Below are positions 52,735 through 60,297 of a stretch of 64,000 bases of DNA, piece after piece. The notes under the pieces were generated by a model. It searched no databases and was not told the DNA's origin. It saw nothing but the letters and a program-made list of their open reading frames with translations. Origin of the DNA: CAISIP01 sp038326025 (lineage in GTDB: Bacteria; Pseudomonadota; Gammaproteobacteria; Burkholderiales; Burkholderiaceae_C); the NCBI GenBank assembly GCA_038326025.1, contig JBBQJP010000022.1, positions 1-64,000 of the forward strand. The letters are read 5' to 3'. Each line of letters begins with the position of its first letter. Position 1 is the first letter of the stretch. The position numbers and the translations under genes are program-made.

Positions 52735-53334
52735 ATGGACAACTCCGAAGGCAGGCAGGCGCAGGAGAAGAAAGCCCTTCGCAAGGCGCTGATCGAAGAG
52801 CGGCTGAATATGACGGACCGCCAGCAACGTGCGGCCGTGTTGCAGGACGTGATGCGCATCTGGCTGGTCGGGCGCCCCGATACCGTGGTGGGCGCCTACT
52901 GGCCGATCAAGGGAGAGTTCGACCCCTTGCCTGCCTTGCACCGCTGGAAAGAGGACGGCGAGTTGATTGATCAGCCGCAGCCGCGCCGCATTGGGTTGCC
53001 GGTGGTCGACAAGGTCCACAAGACCATGGTGTTTCACGCCTGGTACCCGGGTTGTCGCATGGAGGAAGACGCCTACGGCATCCCCAAGCCCAAGGACACC
53101 GAGGTAATCGTGCCCACCTTGTTGTTCATCTCCTGTGTCGGCTACGGCCCCGGCGGGCATCGACTCGGTTACGGCGGCGGCTTCTACGACCGCACGCTGG
53201 CCAGTCTGCAGCCTCGCCCGTTCACCGTCGGGCTGGGTTTCACGCACGGATTCCTGCCCGAACTCGATGCCGAGTCGCACGATATCCCGCTGGACGCCAT
53301 CCTCAACGAGAATGGAGCGGTCTGGCCGGTGTGA
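52735..53334 (+). CDS. 5-formyltetrahydrofolate cyclo-ligase
   Basis: A protein of 199 residues. It shows the family pattern: N-terminal basic helix (KKALRKALIEERLNM), VGAYWPIKGEFDPLP, PLPVVDK-type core (here GLPVVDKVHKTMVFHAW), and the signature RLGYGGGFYDRTLA. It converts 5-formyl-THF to 5,10-methenyl-THF with ATP. In E. coli this gene (ygfA) follows 6S RNA; I see no 6S-like sequence here because the start abuts the divergent slt gene. Confidence 0.93.
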   Translation: MDNSEGRQAQEKKALRKALIEERLNMTDRQQRAAVLQDVMRIWLVGRPDTVVGAYWPIKGEFDPLPALHRWKEDGELIDQPQPRRIGLPVVDKVHKTMVFHAWYPGCRMEEDAYGIPKPKDTEVIVPTLLFISCVGYGPGGHRLGYGGGFYDRTLASLQPRPFTVGLGFTHGFLPELDAESHDIPLDAILNENGAVWPV

Positions 53335-53376
53335 GCGGACCCTGATGGGTCGGCTTGCAAGGCCTTGTCAGCGGCT

Positions 53377-54402
53377 TCAGCTGCGCGGCAGTGTTACCAG
53401 ATTGCCCTGCGGCGTTGCACGGCTGTTCTCAAGGGGCGCGTCTGGCTCCCCCATGGCTTGACGCGAGATTGCGGCCTGGGCCTGCAGCCAGGCGCAGAAG
53501 GCGATGACCTCCGGGCGGTTTGCGGCGCGTGGTCCGGTGACCTGCCAATAAGACAGCGGTGAGTCGATACGCATGCCAGGCAATACCTCGACCAGATCGC
53601 CATTGGCCAGGGCCTCCGAGATCAACGGCATGCGGGCCAGCACAACGCCCTGGCCGGCAATTGCGGCCTGCACCATCTGGTAGGCATAGTCGAAATACAG
53701 CCAGCGCTTGGGTTCCACCCGCCCCTTGTTTCCCGTCTGATAGGTGTCGAACCAGCGTTGCCAGGCCAGGATCTCGAAGTTGCGGTTTCGCACGTCACCG
53801 GCCTCGATCAGGGTGAAACGACCCAGGTCGGCTACGCTGGCCAGGGTCTTGCCACCCTTGAGCAGCCAGGGGCTGGCCACGGGCGCGAGCTGTTCGCCGA
53901 ACATGCGCACGCCGTGTGATGCGACGCGCGAGGGGGTGGTGTAACGCAGCGCCAGATCGGCGTCCGACATATCCAGGTCAACGATGCCGTCGGTGGTGTC
54001 GATGCGGATGTCGATGTCCGGATGCTGATCCTGAAAACCTTCCAGGCGCGGAATCAGCCACATCGAGGCAAAAGAAGCCCAGGTCGTGATCGCCACATGC
54101 TTGCGACCTGCGTTTTGCCGGATATGGCGCACCGTGCCATCGAGGCGTTCGAGCGCGGGAACCACGGCTGCCAGCAAACTGGCACCGGCGCCAGTGAGAT
54201 CGACGGCGCGGGTGTGACGCAGGAACAGCGCCACGCCAATCTCGTCCTCCAGCGCCTGGATCTGGCGGCTCACCGCGCTTTGTGTCAGCGACAACTCTTC
54301 TGCCGCGGCGCGGAAGTTGAGGTTGCGCGCGACCGCTTCGAAGGCACGCAGATGTCCGGCAGACAAGGGGCGGGTACGGACGCGGTAGTCGGGCTGTTGC
54401 AT
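53377..54402 (-). CDS. LysR-type transcriptional regulator, GcvA-like
   Basis: A protein of 341 residues. The N-terminal helix-turn-helix is LRAFEAVARNLNFRAAAEELSLTQSAVSRQIQALE; the C-terminal effector domain (about 105-310) has the GcvA-type ITTWASFASMWLIPRL start. The effector is unknown. It is divergent from the DUF2917 gene across 129 bases, which should contain its binding site, and so it probably controls that gene and itself. Confidence 0.92.
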   Translation of the reverse strand: MQQPDYRVRTRPLSAGHLRAFEAVARNLNFRAAAEELSLTQSAVSRQIQALEDEIGVALFLRHTRAVDLTGAGASLLAAVVPALERLDGTVRHIRQNAGRKHVAITTWASFASMWLIPRLEGFQDQHPDIDIRIDTTDGIVDLDMSDADLALRYTTPSRVASHGVRMFGEQLAPVASPWLLKGGKTLASVADLGRFTLIEAGDVRNRNFEILAWQRWFDTYQTGNKGRVEPKRWLYFDYAYQMVQAAIAGQGVVLARMPLISEALANGDLVEVLPGMRIDSPLSYWQVTGPRAANRPEVIAFCAWLQAQAAISRQAMGEPDAPLENSRATPQGNLVTLPRS

Positions 54403-54531
54403 GGCATTCGGCGCCGGATCACGGCTTTCTGATTGATGCGAATCGGGAATGAATAGTGTAGGCCGTTTTCATTGGACGCAAGCGTTTTCGCGCGAGATCA
54501 TTGACGCCTACCTTTTGATTAGGAGAGAGCC

Positions 54532-55026
54532 ATGTCAACCCATCATGCAACGCAACTGGCGCCACAACCATTGGGCATCGGTCTGGCCGGCAGTTGGAGT
54601 TTGCCATCGTCGCGCGCCATCAAACTCGGCGCCGCCTCAAGCGGATACCTGCGGGTGGCCCAGGGTACCGTGTGGGCCACACTCGACGGCCCGCACCACG
54701 GACCGGCCAATGACTGGGGCGACCTGGTTCTGGGCTGCGGCACCCGCATCCACCTCACAGCCGGGCAGCAGGTGGTGCTCGAGTCTTATCAAAGTGCGGC
54801 CAACGAGCCGGCCCGCTTCAGTTGGGAGCCCGATGCCTTGCCATCCGAGGCGGTTTCACGCAAAGGTGCTTTGCGTACCAGCGTGGGTGTCTGGCTGGCT
54901 CGCCTGCTGACGCCGAAGCAGGCACCTGCACCAGAGTGGCCGACACCCACAGGTGCGCCGAGAGGCGATCAGGCGCGTCAGGCGGCGTGGCACTATTTGC
55001 GCCAGATGCGCATCAATCCGCCTTGA
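54532..55026 (+). CDS. DUF2917 family protein
   Basis: A protein of 164 residues. The DUF2917 core (about 20-90) is a small cupin-like beta domain: WSLPSSRAIKLGAASSGYLRVAQGTVWATLDG...DLVLGCGTRIHLTAGQQVVLES. The C-terminal tail is variable. Function is unknown. AGGAGAG lies seven bases before the start. The divergent LysR gene is a recurrent neighbour of this family in Burkholderiales, pointing to a regulated, probably envelope- or stress-related role. Confidence 0.85.
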   Translation: MSTHHATQLAPQPLGIGLAGSWSLPSSRAIKLGAASSGYLRVAQGTVWATLDGPHHGPANDWGDLVLGCGTRIHLTAGQQVVLESYQSAANEPARFSWEPDALPSEAVSRKGALRTSVGVWLARLLTPKQAPAPEWPTPTGAPRGDQARQAAWHYLRQMRINPP

Positions 55027-55076
55027 TGTGACCCGTGCGATTGGCGCAACCTGGCGCGCCGGCCCGTGAAACGGTT

Positions 55077-55490
55077 TCAGCCGCCAGGTGGCTTGTTCGA
55101 CTTGCTTCGAGTGACCGGTTTGCGTTTGGTCTTGAGGCTTTGGGCCTGCAGTGCGGTGCCCAGCGCCAGGCGGGCCCATGGTTCCATGGCCAGCGCGGAC
55201 TCCATGGCGTCGACCGGCACGCTGTAGTAACCCATGCTCACCTGTTTCGGGCCGTCCTTCTTCTGCATCGTCATCGCGAAGCGCCTGCCACCGGCAGCTT
55301 CGAACTGCGCCACGGTCTGCGGATCAGCCTTGAGCCATAACTTCTCGCCGTCGCCCAGATCGGCAATGATGGCGAAGGTAAGTCCATCGAGCGACAGGCC
55401 CCAGCCACCGAACATGCGTTTGGCGATGCAGGGCCCCACGCTGGAGAGCAACTCGCAGCAGTAGTCGGCAAAGTCGCGGTTGGCGGCCAT
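55077..55490 (-). CDS. TfoX/Sxy N-terminal domain protein
   Basis: A protein of 137 residues. The TfoX_N pattern is present: LLSSVGPCIAKRMFGGWGLSLDGLTFAIIAD, LWLKAD, and MGYYSVPVDAMESALAMEPWARLAL. Only the N-terminal domain exists; the C-terminal Sxy half is absent, and a basic tail (KTKRKPVTRSKSNK) follows. Sxy/TfoX activates competence genes in gammaproteobacteria, but single-domain versions here are of unknown role. I chose the ATG at 55490; the frame continues far upstream without support. Confidence 0.88.
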   Translation of the reverse strand: MAANRDFADYCCELLSSVGPCIAKRMFGGWGLSLDGLTFAIIADLGDGEKLWLKADPQTVAQFEAAGGRRFAMTMQKKDGPKQVSMGYYSVPVDAMESALAMEPWARLALGTALQAQSLKTKRKPVTRSKSNKPPGG

Positions 55491-55628
55491 GGCGCCAGTG
55501 TACGCGGGGCCGTGCGCAGACCTGCGGCGCGCGCCCAAGATTGCCCTCGGCCTTACGCCCGTCAGACTCGCTGAGCCAAAGCCAGAATCTAGCTGCCAGA
55601 ATAGGGCCCTGATCGTGCTTTTTCGCCC

Positions 55629-56471
55629 ATGACCCCAGAACTTTCCCAGAAGCTTGCCGCGGCAGTGGATCGCATGCCGGCGTTTCCGCGCAGCGTCCAG
55701 CAGATTTTGCAGCTGACCCGCGATGTGAATTGCTCGCCCAAGGACCTGGTGCGCGTCATCGACCATGATCCGGTGGTGACGGTCAAGATCCTGCGGGTCG
55801 TGAATTCGGCGTACTACAGCCTGCCCAAGCAGATCACGTCGATCAACCATGCGGTGGTCTACATGGGCTTCAACAGCCTGAAAAACCTGGCACTGAGCAT
55901 TGCCGCCATCGGCATGTTGCCCAAGGAAAACCTGGCCGGATTCGATGCCCAGGAATACCTGCTGCATTCACTGACTACCGCCAACATCGCCAAGATGCTG
56001 GCGCCTCGGGTCGGCAATGTCGATCCGACCGACTGTTTCATCGCCGGCCTGCTGCATGACTTCGGCAAGGTGGTGTTTGCGCAATACATGCCCAAGGAGT
56101 TCCGCGAGGCGCTGATGATGAGTGAGTGGTCCGAGACGTCCCTGCACCTGTCCTTGCGCCAGATTATCGGAACCGATCATGCGGTAGTGGGCGCGATGCT
56201 GGTCGAAAAATGGCGTTTCGCCGCGCCGCTGGTGGAGACCATCCGCCATCAGTTCCCCGACGATCTGCTCGACACCGAGATGATTGCCTGCGTTTTTGCA
56301 GCCAACCAGATCAGCAAGAAACTCAAGTTCGGCTCGGGTGGAAATCCCACGGTCGAAGAACTGCCGCCGACCATCGCGGCACGACTCGGTGGCAACCTGG
56401 ACGAGGTGATAACCTCGCTGGGCGACCTTGATCGCATGTACGAAGAGGCCAAGGTGTTCTCCAGTTCCTGA
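55629..56471 (+). CDS. HDOD domain protein
   Basis: A protein of 280 residues and a single HDOD domain: AFPRSVQQILQLTRDVNCSPKDLVRVIDHDPVVTVKILRVVNSAYY at the N-terminus and AGLLHDFGKVVFAQY with HD-like residues near 140. HDOD proteins usually act in signalling, often beside cyclic-di-GMP or chemotaxis genes, without phosphohydrolase activity. No EAL or GGDEF domain is attached. It has its own promoter region of about 130 bases, divergent from the TfoX-like gene. Confidence 0.92.
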   Translation: MTPELSQKLAAAVDRMPAFPRSVQQILQLTRDVNCSPKDLVRVIDHDPVVTVKILRVVNSAYYSLPKQITSINHAVVYMGFNSLKNLALSIAAIGMLPKENLAGFDAQEYLLHSLTTANIAKMLAPRVGNVDPTDCFIAGLLHDFGKVVFAQYMPKEFREALMMSEWSETSLHLSLRQIIGTDHAVVGAMLVEKWRFAAPLVETIRHQFPDDLLDTEMIACVFAANQISKKLKFGSGGNPTVEELPPTIAARLGGNLDEVITSLGDLDRMYEEAKVFSSS

Positions 56472-56497
56472 CCTTTCATGACGACCCAGATGTCAAT

Positions 56498-56520
56498 CCC
56501 CCCAGAAATACAGGGGTTTT
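56498..56520 (+). terminator. Weak terminator-like hairpin after the HDOD gene
   Basis: CCCC (within 56498-56503) can pair with GGGG (56513-56516) across a nine-base loop, followed by TTTT. The stem is only four to five pairs, so termination strength is doubtful. It separates the HDOD gene from the cytochrome c' gene. Confidence 0.35.
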
Positions 56521-56631
56521 CCCTGATGCGGCGCTTTGGTGTGAACTTTCCGCCAGTGCCAGCCTCCATCGTCGGCACATCGCGTGTTCTCTTTATCGTT
56601 GTTTCACCCATTTTTTACTTCGGGAGTCCCC

Positions 56632-57084
56632 ATGAAACTTGTCGCATCACTCGTTCTTGCCGCTGTCACCAGCACCATGGCGCTCTCCGCCCATGCCCAG
56701 TTCGCAAAACCCGAAGACGCCATCAAGTACCGAAGAGCGGCGCTGTCCGTCATGGGGACCCATTTCGGTCGGGTCGCAGCCATGGCCAACGGACGCATAC
56801 CGTTCGATGCCGCCGCGGCGGCCAGCAACGCTGCGACCGCAGAGATGATGTCCAAGCTGCCGTATGCCGGATTCATAGACGGCTCCGACAAGGGGGACAC
56901 CAAGGCCAAACCCGAAATCTGGACCGATCGCGCCAAGTTCAATGCGGCAGCAGAAAAGATGCAAGGTGAGATGACCAAATTGGCGGCCGTCGCCAAGGGC
57001 GGCAATCTCGATGCCATCAAAACCCAGGTCGGTGCAACCGGCGGCTCCTGCAAGGCATGCCACGACGACTTCCGCAAGGAATAA
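56632..57084 (+). CDS. Cytochrome c' (class II cytochrome c)
   Basis: A protein of 150 residues with a signal peptide ending near AHAQF (residue 23). The mature protein is a four-helix type with the heme site near the C-terminus: CKACH (140-144) followed by DDFRKE, the class II signature. Cytochromes c' bind NO and CO and are often linked to NO tolerance. It is a single gene, with a Crp/Fnr regulator and an unusual MBL-fold gene within 3 kb. The ATG at 56632 fits the signal peptide. Confidence 0.93.
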   Translation: MKLVASLVLAAVTSTMALSAHAQFAKPEDAIKYRRAALSVMGTHFGRVAAMANGRIPFDAAAAASNAATAEMMSKLPYAGFIDGSDKGDTKAKPEIWTDRAKFNAAAEKMQGEMTKLAAVAKGGNLDAIKTQVGATGGSCKACHDDFRKE

Positions 57085-57458
57085 CGCGTCGTCAAGGTCC
57101 GTTTTTGCTGGCTCAGCGCTCCGTTGCGCGGCCAGCTATTGCGTGCAGCGCGCACACCGGGGCGCAGGCAAAAACTGTTGAAACAGCGGCGTCTTCTGCC
57201 GATCGGCAGGGGCTCCATCGGCGCTGGCGAATACGAATTTGTGCCCGCGGCTGCGCATTACCGGTACTGGCGGTAGCCGGCGCGCGATGTGCCCGCACTC
57301 GTCACCGGGTTTCCATGCCCACAGATGACGCACCATGGTGCCGATGCAAGCCGGCGGTCGGTTTGCCGCCGGCGACTCCCCGCCCGACAACTCCGTGACT
57401 TGCGCAATTGCCGATTCGCCGCAACCATGGCGACATGCGCATGGTCGCAAAGTGGTTC
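57085..57458. other. 374-base gap after cytochrome c'
   Basis: No gene is firmly supported. On the minus strand a frame from an ATG at 57336 to 57136 encodes 66 residues (MVRHLWAWKPGDECGHIARR at its start, ending CARCTQ) with plausible composition and a few Cys, but third-position GC is lower than in the neighbouring genes and I see no ribosome site. The gap otherwise looks unremarkable up to the dyad at 57459. Confidence 0.4.
57136..57336 (-). CDS. Possible small Cys-containing protein
   Basis: A 66-codon frame between the cytochrome c' and MBL-fold genes. The predicted peptide has GDECGHI and a terminal CARC, which could bind metal, and a balanced amino-acid composition. No family is recognised and there is no clear ribosome site before the ATG. 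Treat as a weak candidate. Confidence 0.2.
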   Translation of the reverse strand: MVRHLWAWKPGDECGHIARRLPPVPVMRSRGHKFVFASADGAPADRQKTPLFQQFLPAPRCARCTQ

Positions 57459-57486
57459 AACTATGCGTAATCAATTACGAATAGTT
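57459..57486. promoter_or_regulatory. 28-base operator-like dyad before the MBL-fold gene
   Basis: Perfect arms AACTAT/ATAGTT and CGTAAT/ATTACG lie around a two-base centre, with a single mismatched pair, giving 12 paired positions of 14. The sequence is AT-rich in a GC-rich context. TAAAAT at 57486-57491 overlaps its right edge and could be a -10 box for the gene at 57516. A dimeric regulator, possibly the LuxR-type one encoded downstream, should bind here. Confidence 0.75.
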
Positions 57487-57515
57487 AAAATCCCCGGATT
57501 CAACAGGAGCCCCTC

Positions 57516-58526
57516 ATGTCTGCATCTCCCGCCAATACCACCAAGGCTTTCGCATCCCAGGCTGACCTGGACGACAAGAAGATCACGTTCGAGCAACTTA
57601 GCGCCCATTGCTGGGCCTACACCGCCGAAGGCGACCCGAATTCCGGCGTCATCATTGGCGACAAGTTCATCATGGTCAGCGACGCCACCGCCACACCGGC
57701 CATGGCGCAGGACCTGATCGCGCGTATCCGCAACATCAGTGACAAACCCATCAAATACGTATTGCTGACGCATTACCACGCCGTGCGTGTGCTCGGCGCC
57801 AGTGCCTACGTGGCCGAAGGCGCCACAGAAGTCATCGCCAGCCAGGGCACGCTGGAACTGATCCGTGAACGCGGCGCGCAGGACATGAAGAGCGAAATGG
57901 AGCGTTTCCCACGCCTTTTCCGCAATGCCGAGTCGGTGCCGGGTCTGACCTGGCCGACGCTGGTAATCGGTGGTGGTGACCCGACCCGGGGCGAGGTGCC
58001 GGGGAAGCTGACGCTGGATCTCGGCGGCGTGACGGTGGACATCTGGCATCCGGGCCCGGGGCATACGCGCGGCGACACCATCGCCTGGGTTGGTACTGAG
58101 AAGGTGTTGTTCAGCGGTGACCTGGTCGAGTACCAGGCCGGTGTCTATACCGGCGACGCCCAGTTGCAGGAGTGGCCGGCCACGCTGGAAGCCTTGCGCG
58201 CACTGAACGCCGAGGCGATCGTGCCGGGCCGCGGCGAAGCCATGAAGGGGGCGCTAGACGTGAACAAGGCGCTCGACTACACCAAATTGTGGGTCGAGAC
58301 ACTGTTCAAATGTGGCAAGGAGGCCGCAGCGGCCGACATGGACCTGAAAACGGCCATGGCCCATACGCGCAAAAGCATGGACCCGATCTTCGGGCAGGTA
58401 TTCATCTACGAACACTGCCTGCCGTTTGACGTCAGCCGTGCGTTCGACGAAGCCAAGGGCATAAAGAATCCGCGCATCTGGACGGCCGAGCGCGACCAGG
58501 AAATGTGGGCCGCGCTGCAGAACTGA
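57516..58526 (+). CDS. Metallo-beta-lactamase-fold protein with a variant metal motif
   Basis: A protein of 336 residues, cytosolic by sequence. The MBL fold is recognisable from LTHYHAVRVLG (86-91), GHTRGD (His183) and LFSGDLVEY (Asp202). The canonical HxHxDH is HYHAVR: the Asp and second-site His are Val and Arg, so the second metal site should be lost. A C-terminal helical extension (about 265-336) follows. A ribosome site AGGAGC is six bases upstream. It has its own dyad-controlled promoter and a strong terminator, so it is a single-gene unit facing the LuxR-type gene. Confidence 0.88.
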   Translation: MSASPANTTKAFASQADLDDKKITFEQLSAHCWAYTAEGDPNSGVIIGDKFIMVSDATATPAMAQDLIARIRNISDKPIKYVLLTHYHAVRVLGASAYVAEGATEVIASQGTLELIRERGAQDMKSEMERFPRLFRNAESVPGLTWPTLVIGGGDPTRGEVPGKLTLDLGGVTVDIWHPGPGHTRGDTIAWVGTEKVLFSGDLVEYQAGVYTGDAQLQEWPATLEALRALNAEAIVPGRGEAMKGALDVNKALDYTKLWVETLFKCGKEAAAADMDLKTAMAHTRKSMDPIFGQVFIYEHCLPFDVSRAFDEAKGIKNPRIWTAERDQEMWAALQN

Positions 58527-58620
58527 ACACAGCGCCACACACCGGTCCGGCGGCCGAACGACGACGACCGGACTTGCGTGTTTGCAAATTGCTGCGCGTG
58601 GATCGCTGCGCCGCAATCAC

Positions 58621-58642
58621 AGGGCCCTTCGGGGCCTTTTTT
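58621..58642 (+). terminator. Rho-independent terminator of the MBL-fold gene
   Basis: AGGGCCC pairs with GGGCCTT across a TTCG tetraloop, followed by a run of six T (58637-58642). It lies 95 bases after the stop codon and abuts the end of the convergent LuxR-type gene. Confidence 0.88.
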
Positions 58643-59385
58643 CACGCCGGCAGTTGCCCGGACATGTGGCGCGCCATCGGCGGCAGGACCGACACTTTCT
58701 GCACCAGCTGGCGAATGGTCTCGCTGCAGGTCTTCATGCGGATGCTGCGCAACTGGGTGCGTACGGTGGAGATACGCACGCCATGATTGGTGGCGATCTG
58801 CGCCGGTCGCAAACCTTTGCATACCTGGGCCAGCACCTGCCCTTCGGCGCTGGTGAGTCCGCGTTCGCGCGCAAACAGGGCCATCGTCGAGTCGTCACAC
58901 AGATGTTGCTTGGCAAACACCAGCAGCGCATAACTCTCGGGAACGTCCGAGCCCAATGTGGTGCGCAGCCGAGGCTCGGCAGTCGGATGCTGCGTGCCCA
59001 GAGGCAACACGGCCACTGCGGCGTCCTGGCCGGCATCACCCAGGCACAGAAAGTCGCGCAGGCCGGACTTGGTGCGCTCGAGCGCGCGGCGCAGCAGTTC
59101 GGTATCCACCGGGCGGTAGCCGATCACGCGCCCGTGCAACACACGCAGGCCATGACAGGGGCGCGCGCCGCCATCTGCCGTGGCGGGCGCCAGCAGGGCG
59201 GCTTGCCCCTGCGCATTGGCGAACTGCAACGCGCCGTTGTCCGCGTCTACGACCACCAGGCCATAGTCGACCAGGTTCAGTGTCTGGCGCAGAAGGCGCA
59301 GTTCGGATAGATCAAAGGTTTGCGAAGCCGGGCGTGTGCTGGCGGTCAGCGGCAGGTGCGCCGAATCGTGTTCTGCGTAGGCCAT
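58642..59385 (-). CDS. LuxR-type helix-turn-helix regulator
   Basis: A protein of 247 residues. The C-terminal HTH (about 172-235) has LTSAEGQVLAQVCKGLRPAQIATNHGVRISTVRTQLRSI, typical of LuxR/FixJ DNA-binding domains. The N-terminal region (about 25-150) resembles a PAS-like sensor (LLRQTLNLVDYGLVVVDADNGALQFANAQG). No phospho-acceptor receiver is present. The ATG at 59385 has GGGGAAG eight bases upstream. It is convergent with the MBL-fold gene and the most likely controller of its dyad, but this is inference. Confidence 0.88.
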   Translation of the reverse strand: MAYAEHDSAHLPLTASTRPASQTFDLSELRLLRQTLNLVDYGLVVVDADNGALQFANAQGQAALLAPATADGGARPCHGLRVLHGRVIGYRPVDTELLRRALERTKSGLRDFLCLGDAGQDAAVAVLPLGTQHPTAEPRLRTTLGSDVPESYALLVFAKQHLCDDSTMALFARERGLTSAEGQVLAQVCKGLRPAQIATNHGVRISTVRTQLRSIRMKTCSETIRQLVQKVSVLPPMARHMSGQLPA

Positions 59386-59538
59386 GAATGTCTTCCCCTT
59401 TTGGCGCACCGGGGTCGCGAAAGCGATCCTGGGTCAGTGCGTCGGATTCAGGTTAAGAAAAACCCGGCTGCTTGGGATGTGAACCTGACCAGCAGAATTT
59501 GTGACGTATGCACCAACGCGGCCTTGCCAACGCGCGTC

Positions 59539-60189
59539 TTACCACCGCTGGGGCAACTTGCCCATGAGCACAATCTGGCGCTCTTCGATCGCCAGGTAGC
59601 TGCCCAGCATCAGGTCTTTCAGGATGCGGCTGACCATCTCGCGGCTGCAGCCGACCCGGCTGGCGATTTCCTGGTGCGTGATGCGCTCGGCAATGCGGCG
59701 GCGCCCGTCGGGCTGGGGGCAGGCCAGCTCGTTGAGCAGGCGCGTCAGGCGCCCATAGACGTCGATGAAAGCGAGGTTGCGCGCATCGCGGGTCGCCAGG
59801 CGAAGGCGATGAATCACCTTGGACAACATCTCGAACGAGAACTCGGGGTATTGCACGATGAATGTGCGAATGTCGCTGCGGCGCACCACGGCGCATCCCG
59901 TGGGCTCGAGCGTGATCACGCTGGCTGATCGCAGGCCGCCATCGAGCGCCATTTCGCCGACGTATTCACCCGCACCAAACAGCCCGAACGTGATCTCCCT
60001 GGCGTTTTCGTCCATGCAATAGATCTTGACCCGACCGCTGAGCACGACGAACAACGTGTCGCCCAGGTCGCCCTCGTGGATCAGGATCGTGCCCTTGCGA
60101 AAGCGCCGCACATCGCCCCGCTTGGCCAGCGCGCGAAGTGTGGCCGGGTACTCCGGGTTGGCAACGAACAGGTCCAACTCGCTGGGCAT
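59539..60189 (-). CDS. Crp/Fnr family transcriptional regulator
   Basis: A protein of 216 residues. The cyclic-nucleotide-like domain (about 25-125) has FRKGTILIHEGDLGDTLFVVLSGRVKIY and GEYVGEMALDGG; the HTH is ITHQEIASRVGCSREMVSRILKDL. There is no N-terminal FNR cysteine cluster, so it is Crp-like rather than an oxygen-sensing FNR. The ATG at 60189 has AAGGAG eight bases upstream. Its stop is about 150 bases from the LuxR-type start; both regulators point the same way. Confidence 0.92.
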   Translation of the reverse strand: MPSELDLFVANPEYPATLRALAKRGDVRRFRKGTILIHEGDLGDTLFVVLSGRVKIYCMDENAREITFGLFGAGEYVGEMALDGGLRSASVITLEPTGCAVVRRSDIRTFIVQYPEFSFEMLSKVIHRLRLATRDARNLAFIDVYGRLTRLLNELACPQPDGRRRIAERITHQEIASRVGCSREMVSRILKDLMLGSYLAIEERQIVLMGKLPQRW

Positions 60190-60297
60190 GAGGCATCTCC
60201 TTGTATTTAAAGGCGGCGACGCGCTGACTGTAACAAGGTGTGGCTCGACACAGGTCGCGCACTTCGCTACCTGTCCACGCAATGGGGGATGCGCGAA

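Noticed and set aside
59448..59488. Inverted repeat TCAGGTT ... AACCTGA upstream of the LuxR-type gene
   Set aside because: Arms are only seven bases with a 27-base gap; plausible by chance and not placed at a recognisable promoter.
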